Assembly (NCBI GenBank): GCA_032622095.1
Contig: CP136062.1
Location: 198,717,887 to 198,781,886, forward strand
DNA: 64,000 bases
Reading direction: 5' to 3'
DNA from: Siphonodentalium dalli
Taxonomy: Eukaryota > Mollusca > Scaphopoda > Gadilida > Siphonodentaliidae
Under the pieces are notes generated by a model. The model worked only from the letters and a program-made list of their open reading frames with translations. It did no database searches and was not told the DNA's origin. How positions within the stretch are numbered: position 1 is the first letter of the stretch; each line of letters begins with the position of its first letter. The translations under genes and the position numbers were made by a program. Below, piece after piece: positions 12,845-23,330 of the stretch.

Positions 12845-12934
12845 CTACAAGAAACAACAGACATGTTTAGTCACACACACACGTACAACTTGTAACGTGT
12901 ACAATTATTGACATTGCCAACGATAGTCAACTTA

Positions 12935-14470
12935 CAAACAAAGGTTGTTGAAGGGTGGCTTCCTGGAACACACTCTAAATATTCACCCCGCAAAACCCAC
13001 CCGATCCAAAATGGCCACTGCCCAAAGGGATTCCAATATGGCACCCATGTCATTTCTCGCCCCTTGATGGATTTATAGGTCAAATAAATGGTGTTGTAGG
13101 GTGGCCCCCAAGATATTCTAAATATTCACTCCACATACCCCACTCCGATCCAAAATGGCCACCACCCATGCAAATGGGTTCAAATAGACACACATGCCAT
13201 TTTTTGGCCCCTTGGCCGATTTGTAGGGTGGCCCAAAGATATTCTAAATATTCACTCCACGTTTCCCACCCCAATCCAAAATTGCCGCCGTCCAGATGGG
13301 TTCAAATACAGCACCATGTCAGTTCTCGCACTCATTACCGATTTAGTCAAATAAATGGTGTTGTCAGGTGGCTCCCAAGACATTTTAAATATTCACCCCA
13401 CCCGATCCAAAATGGCCGCCATCCAGATCGATATGGTATACTTTAGTAAATTCACATTGTTACCGGCATTTTCAAGATTAACCATTTTGCCGTGGCAGAA
13501 TATATAAATTTGGCCATATCACCACTTGGCGTCAACCAAGTTTACGATCGATCTGGGGATGTCAGACATAACAATAACAATCTCCCTTTACAGGGCCGAA
13601 AGAAATCGGTCTCAGATTACCAGATATGTGTCCATTGAACTCTACGAGGTTGTGAACTCGAACGCCCACCAACCACAAGCTTTCAATCACCAATGCCCAA
13701 ACAACAATCTCTCTTAGATGCCACACCCTATGAAAACGCTAGATATCTCGTTGCACAGGAGACACTTTCATCTGTATCATGATTATATAGTCCTAATGGT
13801 TTTTGATTTATTAGATGGGTTTCGCAAAATTTCAGTTACAAATATTGAGTAAAACCAATACAGCTAATACTCGGAGTTCTCGTGAAAATATATGGGGTGC
13901 CCTATTAGACCTAGTTTGTCTTAAATCGGCCGAGTGGCCACGAAATGCCATGGTCTCCTATTTGAACCCATTGGGATGGTAGCCATTTTTTTTATCTTCG
14001 TTTGATATGAATATTTAGATTATCTTGTGAGGCCACCCTACAATTAACACCCTATGTTTGAAATAAATCGGCCAAGGCCCCAAGGGGTCGATAAAATAGG
14101 TGCCCTATTTAAACCCTAGCTTTTAGATCCGGGTGTGGGGTGAATAATGTTCAGGGTGGCTCACAAGACACTCTAATATTCACTGAATATTAGAGTGTCT
14201 TCTGAGCCACCCTACAAACCCTTTGTTTGACCTATACCAGTCAAGGGGTCGAGAAATGGCACATGTGCCCTATTTGGATTGGTGCATGTGGGGTGAATAT
14301 TTATAGTGTGTTGGGTGCCACCTTACAACGGCCTTTGTTTGACCTAAATCGACCAAGGGGCCGATAAATCGCATGGGTGCCCTATTTGAACCCATCTGGA
14401 CGACGGCCATTTTGAAGCGGTGTGGGTTGTGTGGAAAGAGTGTCTTGGGGCCTACCCTACAACTCCCTTT
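12935..14470. repeat. Inverted arrays of a ~145-bp repeat
   Basis: Left array 12935-13440 and right array 13985-14470 are inverted relative to each other. Each has three or four units with the words ccaaaatggcc, gggtggc and attctaaatattcac, spaced 130-145 bp. A short exact palindrome at the right array (14165-14205) joins two opposed units. The arrays lie in the intron between SPH1 exons 12726-12844 and 14865-15008. Likely a fold-back transposon, but no target duplication was identified. Nothing is recognised in 13441-13984. Confidence 0.55.
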
Positions 14471-14864
14471 ATTTTAGCGAAATATAATGTATAAGGAATA
14501 GAAGTCACCTTACCACTAGGTTGATGCGGTAATTATAAACACGCTATGCTGTCCATATGTCCAACCATCACAGGGTCATATATGGGCGTTTTTGTTTTTA
14601 CTGTCATACGATGTGCAGTCAACGAGACTATATTTGACGTTCACGCTTTGTTTTACTCAGATTGTATTTGATACACTTTCTCACTCGATATATCACTTGA
14701 GTGACTTTTACTCTAGTATGCCATTATATTATATCCTCTTGCTCGCTATGTGACATGCAGTCAAAACAAAATGCCAATATGACCCTAAGATACGATCGCT
14801 GAACGACGGACAACATAGCATGTGTGATCACCGCCTGAGTAATACTATATATGCTATACTATAC
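14471..14864. other. SPH1 intron, nothing recognised
   Basis: AT-rich intron without a repeat or coding signal that I can support. Confidence 0.4.
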
Positions 14865-15008
14865 TTGGAATTTGTCTCGAACCGAATCCAGCAATAATAC
14901 AGTTTTGCTCCGTCGGAAACTCGACAGCTGAGTTTGCCAGACACACGGGTTGTGCGCAGCTTCCGCGCATGATTGGTTTCGTTAGTCGAAGGAGTCCTAT
15001 GTCAAAAC
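14865..15008 (-). CDS. SPH1 exon: S1 domain with catalytic Asp
   Basis: Exon of 144 bp, phase 1 in and phase 1 out (acceptor ctcag, donor gtatag). It begins within Gly-Phe-Asp-Ile-Gly-Leu-Leu-Arg-Leu, where Asp is catalytic Asp102 of the S1 family. It continues with KPIMRGSCAQPVCL (the Cys122-type cysteine that bonds to the propeptide, plus one more) and ends at NCIIAGFGS, the place of the usual C-x-x-x-GWG. The exon order and sizes match a conventional S1 gene. The catalytic Asp is intact although the Ser two exons later is not. Confidence 0.8.
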
Positions 15009-15268
15009 CTGAGAATGGAAAGAAACAACAAGTGGAGACCACACACTGACCAGTAATAATGAGTGGTCAATGACTTCGGTCACCATTTTTTTTAAGGTTG
15101 TGAAATTTTAACGCCAAAATCTCCTTAAAAACAAATATGTTCGAAATCCGCCTTTTTGCTGTATCCCAAGAGGAGTTGTTGGGACAGCTCATTATTTTAA
15201 TTGCATGCTTGTGAAATCTTTGGAAACTATAGAGAAAACCGAATGTTGAAATTGCCAGCCGTGATATC

Positions 15269-15388
15269 TTGCCGCCATTTTCGAGCGGCGCATGTATCTT
15301 GTCGCCATTTTCGAGCGGCGCATGTATCTTGCTGCCATCTTCGAGCGGCGCATGTATCTTGCTGCCATTTTCGAGCGGCGCATGCCAT
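15269..15388. repeat. 30-bp minisatellite, four copies
   Basis: Four adjacent 30-bp units, each with GCCATTTTCGAGCGGCGCAT (one unit has C for T). They differ at only a few positions, so they are young. The unit length is a multiple of three, and the minus frame of the preceding SPH1 exon stays open through all copies, giving a 10-residue repeat (with HAPLENG). Treated as intron because the consensus donor at 15407 restores a standard S1 join. Confidence 0.8.
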
Positions 15389-15407
15389 AGGTTCCCGGTC
15401 CTGATAC

Positions 15408-15547
15408 CTGTAGATTCGCCTTCCAGATAGCCGAAGTCCGGGTGTGAAATAAACTCTGCCACTTCCATCACTTGCTCACTGTCTTCGCCTGGCAAGTTGG
15501 GGTCGTGCTCGCCGACAATAACCGTTGTTTTGGTAGCATTGATCAAT
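15408..15547 (-). CDS. SPH1 exon: S1 domain between His and Asp
   Basis: Exon of 140 bp, phase 2 in and phase 1 out (acceptor attccag, donor gtatca). It encodes INATKTTVIVGEHD, then EVAEFISHPDFGY, the surface loop and the H-P-x-F/Y strand that lie between the catalytic His and Asp in S1 proteases. Downstream of the donor the frame stays open through four 30-bp repeats, which are treated here as intron. The join to the next exon restores a Gly codon before FDIGLL, which supports the donor chosen. Confidence 0.8.
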
Positions 15548-15789
15548 CTGGAATGTTATATATGCAGGGCTTCACGGTTGATCGATATAATATCTAATAT
15601 CGATATATTTCTTAATTATCGTGTCGTATCGAGCTAAAACGAAATTATCGTGGTCGACGATATATTTTGAAATTTCGTAAAGTTTGAATCAAATTAATGG
15701 TTCAGATGAGCAATAATATTGTGTGTATGAGTATTCTAAGCGACGTTGTCGTAATGCGCAAACAGTCACGACTGTCACTCGCATCGGTG
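15548..15789. other. SPH1 intron, nothing recognised
   Basis: Contains a short AT-rich region with ATCGATAT-type palindromes (15580-15665); no gene or defined element. Confidence 0.35.
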
Positions 15790-17165
15790 GATATAGTCCG
15801 GGAGCTAATATATAGGGGTACCCTTGCACCCCCCCCCCCGGGACTTAACTTTACCCAACTCATTTTGTTTCTGATTACGTCCTTAAGCAATGTTTGCACG
15901 GAAACAAAGTGGCCTTGTAGACTCCAGACAATGTGGCGCCCATCATGGTCGGCGTTTTTCAGACTAGGCCCTATGTCAGTTTGTTGCAAAATCTAGTAAA
16001 ATGTATAAAATTGTTTATATTTTCGTGAATCTAAGACATAATGCCACTTTTATAGGGCAACATTGAAACTCCTCACCCAAGATGGCCACCAAAATGGCCG
16101 CCGGAAGTTGAAAATATGACATTGTTTTCACTAATATCTTCTAGATCAGTTTATGATGTTTGGAACTGGTTGAGAAATGTGACTTTATTTGTATTTGTTT
16201 ATATTCACTGATCATTGGAGTAATGAAATATGCAATTATTGGGGTCCTAGCCCCTTTCGATCCCTCAAAAAATCGATTTTACAGAACACGGTATAAAATT
16301 TCACCAAAAAATAACAATTGGGATTCTAGTCATATTTCAACAAGAAATGAACAGAAATCTGTGTAATGTAAGTAAGGCATATCATTACCTATAACTATTC
16401 CAACTCATTGGAACCAAAATTGTTACTTTGGCTCAAAATTGCTGCCAAAATGGCCGCCAAAATATGGAAAATGGTAAATATTGCCCCAGCGTGTCCTGCA
16501 ATCGCATACAAGTTGTGGTTGATGTTTAAAATTGGCTATTCTGCCTTCTATACATTGAATACTAACATGTCTGATGCACCATGGTTAATTGTTACTATTG
16601 TCACCACTGACATTACCAGACATCTTGGATTTTTCTCTCACAAACTTGACATAAATATCGGTAAAAATTAACTTTTCAGGTTTTTACCATTTTTTTCTTC
16701 AAGTAAACTGTAACTATACTTGGTATGAAAGGTGTTCATTGTTTAGTATATCTTAAATGTGTCACACTACGGTGTTTATAGACCAAATTGCTCAAGATGG
16801 CGTCCAAAATGGTAACCAAATTTGGTAAAAAGTAGATTTTTATATATATCCCGAACACTATTATCTGCGTTCTCGACAATGTAGCAACTTGCAACTCACT
16901 TAGTTATTATACGTGTTAGTTAATTAACTGACAACTACATGTTGTATTCTGATTGTCCCAGTTCCGCATGGGGCATGACACATTCATTTTTAAAGTTCCA
17001 GTATGCAATTTTGCCGAGAACCTCTTTTGTGATTCTGGCCATATATTATTGAAAGGAAATGGGCAGAACTTTGAGACAGAACTAAAATGAACCATAATCT
17101 GTGACCATTCTGGCCAATAACCGCCATTATGATAAAAATTGATCAACTAAAGACAGGATGGATGC
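15790..17165. mobile_element. One-armed relative of the 4.1-kb fold-back element
   Basis: Starts TATAGTCCGGGAG followed by a C-tract and a gactccagac-x-atgtggcgccc block, matching the ends of the element at 4144. Pairs of (a)atggc-gcc words recur at about 16080, 16440 and 16795. No inverted second arm is seen, so it is truncated or an older solo arm. Confidence 0.5.
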
Positions 17166-17620
17166 CAATATGGCAGCCAGGGAGTTACTGTGTGATCATA
17201 GGTGAGGTACAGGCAGTTATTTTATGGTTATGCTGATGTGAATATAGTTATACAAGGAGTGACTATGTGGGGTGTTCATGGCGAGATTGTGAGATGTATA
17301 TGTACACAAGGAGTGGCCGTATGGTCATGTGTGAGGTGAATCGATATACATGGAATTGAGTGACGACTGTATGATGTATGGTTCTGTGTATACCCAGTAC
17401 GGGTATATGGATGTATGGTGTATGGATTTTACGAGAGTGGCTAAATGGTCACATGTGTGTTGTTTATGTATATATGGAGCGACTGTAAGGTCATGCGATG
17501 TACAGATGTACCGTGCGTGGTTGTATTGTGATATGTATACATGTGCTGTCTGTATGATCATGGATGGAGTGTGTGGATAAATGGAGAGTGATTTTATGGT
17601 TATGGGTAACGTGTATAGGT
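17166..17620. repeat. Degenerate tandem repeat, period about 60 bp
   Basis: Recurring words gtgactgtatg, ggtcatgtg and tatacatgga about every 60 bp, strongly diverged. It produces overlapping open frames on both strands with no family signature. 17621-17960 holds nothing recognisable. Confidence 0.5.
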
Positions 17621-17960
17621 GAAAATGGAATTCAGAAAAACGTTCGTACATGCTGGTATATGTCTCATTTTATCATATTTTTTCATCGGTATGAATTTAA
17701 TACCTCCTTGTGTATTTTAATACTGTGTTTTAAGTCAGTCAATGGACTCGCGACTGGATATTCGGGATCGGCCTTCTAGTTTCTGCATTTCCAGTCACTC
17801 GACTATTAACCCTGACTTAAGTCGCACAACAAAGCAGTGATGTGGGTTCAATTCTTGATAAATACGGATTGTAATCCGCGCAAGTTGACGGTAGCCTGAT
17901 TCGTGTATCGGGTCAAGTTTTAAAATGTCGCATGAGGTGAGCATTTTGAAAACTACTCAC

Positions 17961-18144
17961 TGTGAAACGCAATGACCGACTGTGAGTACGGTTGTGTTGT
18001 CGATCAGCACACCCGAACAAACTGGGAATTCTTGTATTTCATTGAGCACAACCCGGATAGACACAATCCATGGATAACTGCATCTGGGGACAGTTTCTCC
18101 ACCAAACACTCTGGACTCCGTGGTAGCTATTGCTGGAACACACC
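17961..18144 (-). CDS. SPH1 exon: activation site and catalytic His
   Basis: Exon of 184 bp, phase 1 in and phase 2 out (acceptor tttttcattgcag, donor gtgagt). It opens with CVPAIATTESR and then VFGGE. This is a chymotrypsinogen-like propeptide cysteine and an activation site R|VFGG, in place of the common R|IVGG. CSYPWIVSIR and VCSGVLIDNTTVLTVGHC follow, with the Cys42-Cys58 pair and catalytic His57. The activation site suggests that the zymogen-style cleavage is kept even though the mature domain lacks the nucleophile. This is the first exon of the S1 domain; the six-cysteine modules lie upstream. Confidence 0.82.
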
Positions 18145-19139
18145 CTGCAATGAAAAAGTGCAATATTTATATAAAATGCATTGATTCCTTTAATAAAAGT
18201 GCCCTACAAATGCACTCTGGTCGAGTTATGAACCCAGACTATTGGACTGTCTATTGGACAGCTACGCGTTCGATAGTATATAACTTACACATATCGCCTG
18301 CCTTGGTGTGATATAGCGATAATTAGTTTATACGTAGAGTTCGCAGAGAGTCATTGGACGAAGAGCGATCACGTATAGTTAGAAGAAAATAGCCCGGGCG
18401 ATAGTTCCCACGTGTCACAATTCTCGCCTCGTGCCAACGTTGACGTCAACAGGCGGGTAATAGTTCGAAGACTATAGCACCGGCGATCGTTCCCTCGTCG
18501 GGCAATGGTCAAAGCTATTATCTGACACGTGATCGAAGCCAATTAGGGAATAGTGTAGCGTGGAATATATAAAGCGAAACATGGGGGTGACGTCATATGT
18601 ACTGCGTGGAAAACTCTCTATAGGACCTATAGCGGCTATACGAATGACATTGGAATGTTACAGGCTACCGGACGCGTAGCTGTTCAATAATCTGGGTTTA
18701 CTCAGGCTGCCATATATACTGGAAATAGATGGGAATTATACAGTTTAAATGTGGCTTTTTTAAACCGTGAAAATGAAGTTATTATTTATTTAGATTTTTT
18801 AGACGAACATAGGAAGAAGAATATATTCCAAGTCTTCACTGTAATATTATCACCCCAATAGTTTACTCGGGTACGATAACTGAAATAACGAAAACTAGAT
18901 GGGACTCATACACAATCCCAAGATACTAAGGGGATTAATCGGCGTCATTGTGTGGTTCCGGAATAACTTACTGATGAAATACAACCAATAAAAAGATGGA
19001 TTTATATGTTAAACTATACTGAGCACTTCATGGTTTCGAAGGCCGTCCAAAACGTCAGTACTCGTAATACTGCATGCATTTTATAATGGACGAAGATCAT
19101 ATAACACATGATGGTCTAATCATCGTATATATATACCAA
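18145..19139. other. SPH1 intron, no gene recognised
   Basis: Contains opposed CACGTGTCA/TGACACGTG blocks (18409 and 18523) with similar flanks, an ATATATAAAG box near 18566 and a CRE-like TGACGTCA near 18588. These could be promoter-like or part of an old inverted repeat; no transcript-like reading frame follows on either strand. Confidence 0.3.
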
Positions 19140-19148
19140 TGGAAAAGA

Positions 19149-19385
19149 AGCAGCGTGAATTTCGTTACTTATTCCTTATTCCTTATTCAAAAAATTTGGG
19201 AAAATGTGGCAAATGACCATGGCAACGTCTTAAGTAGGGCGAGACAAAATTTCCTGTCAAAAAATATTCTGGAAAAAAGTTCAAAAATGCCTCGAAAATA
19301 GGCAAAGTCTGAAAATGAACGGAAATTGGCCGAAACAAGTGGTGGGTCATTAATGGACACCTCGGCCAAAAATTTCGGGTCTTGA
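19149..19385 (-). repeat. Left terminal inverted repeat of the Polinton
   Basis: Complement of 32330-32556 with scattered differences. From 19190 it reads as an inverted satellite unit (words gggcgagacaaaa, aaaatgaacggaaat, ggccgaaacaagtg). It most resembles the first unit at 24602-24700, sharing a gcctcgaaaata variant. Confidence 0.75.
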
Positions 19386-19564
19386 GTAAAGACTCGACTT
19401 TAGGCAGCAGGTACTTCTGAAACAGATCAGGATAGGTATGTCGGTATCTGGATATTGGAACGTGTTAGCTCTAAGACAACTTTGGAGTTGAATACTCCAC
19501 CAGTCCTGTACTTAGCCTCGCTATTAAAGCCGAACGCCTTATTCGTCATTATTATATTGTATAC

Positions 19565-20308
19565 GTGTATACATATAATAGTAGCTTCGCTATAGGTACG
19601 TTCATAACACTCACAGATGTCCAAAAAGGCGAGGCGGTGGAACTCCTCCAATGCATTGACAACCGCGGTTGGGATCTACGAGTTGGCCTCCGCTCAATCA
19701 CTTATACAGTTTGGTGGTACAACATAAACAATGGGGAGTCGTTCTCGTGGAAGAACAGTCGCGGAATTATTAAAGAAATAGACGTTCCTCCGGGGCTGTA
19801 TAACTTCACACATATATGGGACCTTGTCGAAGAAAACATTGACACCATACTGCATGGCGGTGAGCAAAGTTAATGGTTTGATAATCTAACCGTGGATGAT
19901 GGGCAGGAGATCTTATTTACAAATGGACTGCTGTCCATCGATCTTTTTTACAGATGGACTGCTGTCCTTACTTGGATTGGACGACGGTTTAAATGGCCAG
20001 TGGCTCTCTGCGGGCACATCTACTGGGGACCGCCCGTCAACTTTGCATCCACAAAAATGCCTCATCTGCACTTGGAGCAGATAAACAGATCTAGTCCCGT
20101 TGTAGATGAGGATCCATCCAACATCCTGGCAACGAGTGGGTTTGACTGTCTCTGATTTTGTGCCATCGGCACCCTCCAAGTCGAGCATCCTGAGTTCAAA
20201 CGTCTTCAGTGCTGAACACAGAGTGCATTGAAGATAGAGGTCCGCGATGATAGAGGTGCACGTCTGAATAGTGACCTACCTATCAGTGTGGTACTAGAGA
20301 TACGATGA
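19565..20308 (+). pseudogene. Polinton unknown structural-type gene, broken
   Basis: Degenerate plus-strand reading. An N-terminal part (about 19675-19870) has SITYTVWWYNINNGESF and an IDVPPGLYNF segment. A middle part in shifted frames (19940-20190) has GTSTGDRP and MPHLHLEQIN. A C-terminal part (20225-20308) has EVRDDRGARLNSD and ends LEIR before TGA. Several frameshifts separate them. The layout resembles uncharacterised genes often found beside Polinton integrases in invertebrates, perhaps a minor virion or fibre-like protein; that role is a guess. Confidence 0.45.
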
Positions 20309-20462
20309 GTATCTACGGCCCTATAGAGTTTTCTGCACTCAGTGAGAGTTCCTACGGAACTGGTACTCCGCCGGGTAGTGCCCTGATTACTATCTGGGCA
20401 TAATTCAATGGCAGCGTCACGTTGGTGGTTTACTCGGAAGGGGCGGCGATCGGCCGTTCACC

Positions 20463-20836
20463 ATGGGGAACTCGGCTACTGGGGATAGGTTGTGTGGATA
20501 CCCCGTACTAGCGAATGGTAAAATAATACGAATGGGCATGTCCGCGTCTAATGGTGACTTTGCCGCGGTTGAGGTTATAAACGGCAAAAAGACCACGGAG
20601 CAAAAATATCTAGTGAGAAACAGAAGAGGACGAGGGTGTTTGCAGATCCATTGAAGCTGCGACGGTGTAATGTAATACCGTTTGACTGGAAAGACGACCA
20701 TTGTGGACGAAGTCGCAAATTCAACGAGATGAAAACTGAAATCCGGACTAGGGCACGAAAAACGCACGCCGCGGTGATGGATGGCGAGGCAAAAAAGCAC
20801 TTATTCAGAAAGGCAGAGAAGAAGCCAAGGCGATTA
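20463..20836 (+). pseudogene. Polinton unknown basic gene, broken
   Basis: Plus-strand frames at 20463-20654 and 20636-20836 look like one gene split by a frameshift. The second part is rich in Arg and Lys (KTEIRTRARKTHAAV, then KKPRRL at the end). No family recognised. It lies between the structural-type remnant and the integrase on the same strand. Confidence 0.3.
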
Positions 20837-20976
20837 TAGAAAAGTTATCAGTTTCGCGGTAGTGTAAACTCGTTCCCGTTCCTAAAGAACTGGCTGAGCC
20901 TCCTTATTAGTATACGTAATTTTATTGTGACTGTCAATGTATTACAAAGTAATAATATGTATTACAAAGTAATAAT

Positions 20977-21912
20977 ATGAACAGCAAGGTGTCTAGTCGC
21001 ATCGGGACAATCTACTACAGCCCGAGGGTTACTGGAAGGGGCTTGCAGCAATCAAGAACCTCGCGGCAGCAGCCAATGTTTCTGAAGATGTGGCACGGGC
21101 GTGGCCCAAGAAGCAGGCCATCTGGCAGATATACCTACCCAATCCGCATGTGCCAAGGCCCAAGTTTGACGAGCCAGTGCCAAATGAAGTCCACCAGGCC
21201 GACCTGCTTTTTCTGCCTCATGACCGGGTGGTTCGCAAGACATACAAATACGCACTCACCGTCGTCGACGTGGCCTCTCGATACAAATAAGCCGAGCCCC
21301 TCGCGGATGCCATTGAACGGATCTACAGTCGAAGCCCTCTTAGATGGCCGAAATTGCGCCAGGTCGACCCGGGGCTCGAGTTCATGGGTGCTGTGAGCCT
21401 CCTGCTAAGCAAGCACAGCGTTCAGGTGAGACGGGTCCGTGTGGATGTCCACCGACACCAGGGGGTCGTGGAGCGCTTCAACCAACACGCCCAGCAGATG
21501 AAGCTTCCCGCCGGTCAAAGGTCGACTGAATGGGTGGTTCGACTGCCCGCTGTTGTATCGTATCTGAACAATGAAATGACTCGTCTGACCGAAAAAAAGC
21601 CCTCTGATGCCATCAAGATCAAGTCAGTGAAAACCCTCTTCTGTTGTTCCAGGTCGTCCAATGGGGCCCAAAAAGCAAAAGCACCCCTCGCGAGTGGGCG
21701 TTCGTTACATCTACCAGCTTGGCGAGCTGGAAGGGGGCCGCCGACGCACAACTGACCCTGTGTGGTCCCTACATGTGTACCAACTTGAACGCTTGTCACC
21801 AAGCGCCCGACGAGCCTGTGCTCTACCATTTAGTGGATGGGCCAGCGCGCGGATTTGTCCGGAAAGTGTTGCTTGTGGTGCCTCCCGACACCCAGCTGCC
21901 ACCAGCTAGTTC
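20977..21912 (+). pseudogene. Polinton-type integrase (DDE), broken
   Basis: Plus-strand integrase of the retroviral/Polinton (c-integrase) type, readable over about 930 bp through at least three frameshifts and one in-frame stop. The N-terminal part reads VSEDVARAWPKKQAIWQIY, the zinc-binding side helix region. The first catalytic Asp is in HQADLLFLP, the next conserved Asp in VVDVASRYK (followed by a TAA at 21288), and the catalytic Glu in GVVERFN (~21465). The C-terminal part has a GVRYIYQ-GELEGGRRR stretch and a VVPPDTQLPP end. In Polintons the enzyme inserts the linear element. It converges with the PolB gene on the minus strand. Confidence 0.72.
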
Positions 21913-21959
21913 TGTATGAACTGTTAGAAGGACTAGACACTAGGTGTCTCGTTCCATGA

Positions 21960-22170
21960 ACAATGCTGCAGCCCCTCTTTTTCGGTTGCACTCTAGACAG
22001 GTCAGCCTCACATCTCTCTGCAGTGCCCTTTGTTGTTATCCAGCCAGTCGACACTAAATTGCTGTGTGTCTTTGGATTGGAAGGCCAGAGCAGCCCAATC
22101 TCGCACGCCATGCAGCGGTTCTGTTGGGCTTCACGGAAATCGAGGATATAGTCGACCTTGAGATTGAATC
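21960..22170 (-). pseudogene. HNH endonuclease domain remnant
   Basis: Minus strand, shifted frames: RCMACEIGLL gives the first C-x2-C, FSVDWLDNNKGHC the S-V-D-x-L-D-x-x-x-G-H signature, and LTCLECNRKRG the second C-x2-C with the N-x-x-R end. This is the classical HNH nuclease layout. It lies downstream of the helicase motifs on the same strand, so it was probably the C-terminal domain of the same large protein, or the next gene. One stop and one frameshift are visible within it. Confidence 0.6.
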
Positions 22171-22199
22171 CCTGGCGTCCATTAGCCTGGTCCTGGCGC

Positions 22200-23330
22200 T
22201 TGTATACCACAAGCTTCCTTTGTATTTCCTTGCAGGCCTGGCATCGGAACACTCTTCCGGTGGACAGTTTACCCGTTCGAGCTGTTGCAAATACTCCACG
22301 CGGGATACGGCTAAGTAGCACATATTGGACCACTGGAGGTAGTCGTCGATGATCCAGACATTCTGAGCGTCGTGGACCGTAAGTCTCTGGCTCGATTGGA
22401 CGGTGAAAGCATAGCCCAGGCGCCAATCATCGGTTTTAATAGCACACTCGGCGGCCTCGATATAGACCGCAACGACGTCATTGAGAACAAGCTCTTCTCT
22501 GTGCGACGGGTCGCCAGTGCCTGCCATGGGATTGCGACGTCAATGTCCTGCTTTCGGCTGTCCTTGGGTGGTAAAGGATAGCCACTGGGTTATCTAGGAA
22601 ATGCTCCTTATGGCGTCGGAGCAACAGCTCATGTGTCTGGTCGCGGACCTTCTGGCGGCTGGTGATGATTAGGTCACCGGGCCTCCACTGCTCCACAAAT
22701 CGGTCACCCAGTCAGCTCGGGAGAGCCCTCCGCATTTCCTGGCATTGGACTTTGTCACTATGAAGGCGTATACGCTTTTTCAGGGCTTTGATGGCTTCAT
22801 CTTTTGCTCTGTTGTCGACACCAAACTCTTCGTAGTAGTCTGCCTTTTTTGCAACCAATGGCGAGGCATTTCACCTGCAATCGGTGGCGGCTGTCCTTGA
22901 TCCCCGCAGCAAATTACATGGACGCCATGTTGGTCACGTCAGTTTGAGAAAATCTCCAGGATAGGCCGGGGCACAGCGCAGACCTCGCCCCAGATGATGG
23001 CGCGCGTGATGAACTTCTGCCCCATGCGGTCGGACATCCAGTCATTCTGACCACTCCATCGGAAGAAGCTGTGGTATGTCTGTGCTTTGACCCCACGGGG
23101 CCACATTTCTTTCGCGAGGCAATGGGTCGAGGTAATTACGGGGGTCTCTTACACGGAAGAGCTCAATCGCTCTTGTGGTCTTGCAGCTGCCCCCTCCATC
23201 ATTAAGGTAGCTCAGCCGGTGCCGGGTCAGTTCGTCATTGTAGCTGGGCGCCGTTGATTCCGCCATCGCTTTGGCTTGGCTACAGTATTCTGGCTTGGAG
23301 AAGAACTCGGCGTGTTCCTGCGGCATGTAC
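22200..23330 (-). pseudogene. Superfamily 1 helicase region following PolB
   Basis: Minus strand. Walker A reads DGGGSCKTTRAIELF at about 23165-23200, with Cys where Gly is expected in GSGKT. Motif III-like VICCGDQGQPPPIAGE lies at 22870-22918. Motif VI-like TVHDAQ then YLAVSRVEYLQQL lies at 22271-22385. The order and the S-R in motif VI fit Pif1/RecD-like SF1 helicases. Several frameshifts and stops break it. The spacing to the upstream polymerase motifs and the shared strand suggest a polymerase-helicase fusion, which is inference. Confidence 0.62.

Noticed and set aside
15067-15407. Coding continuation of the SPH1 exon through HAPLENG repeats
   Set aside because: A consensus donor at 15407 gives a correct phase-1 join to the catalytic-Asp exon; beyond it the frame has minisatellite and then no S1 sequence.
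17325-17651. 108-codon minus frame with its plus-strand shadow
   Set aside because: Produced by the degenerate ~60-bp tandem repeat.
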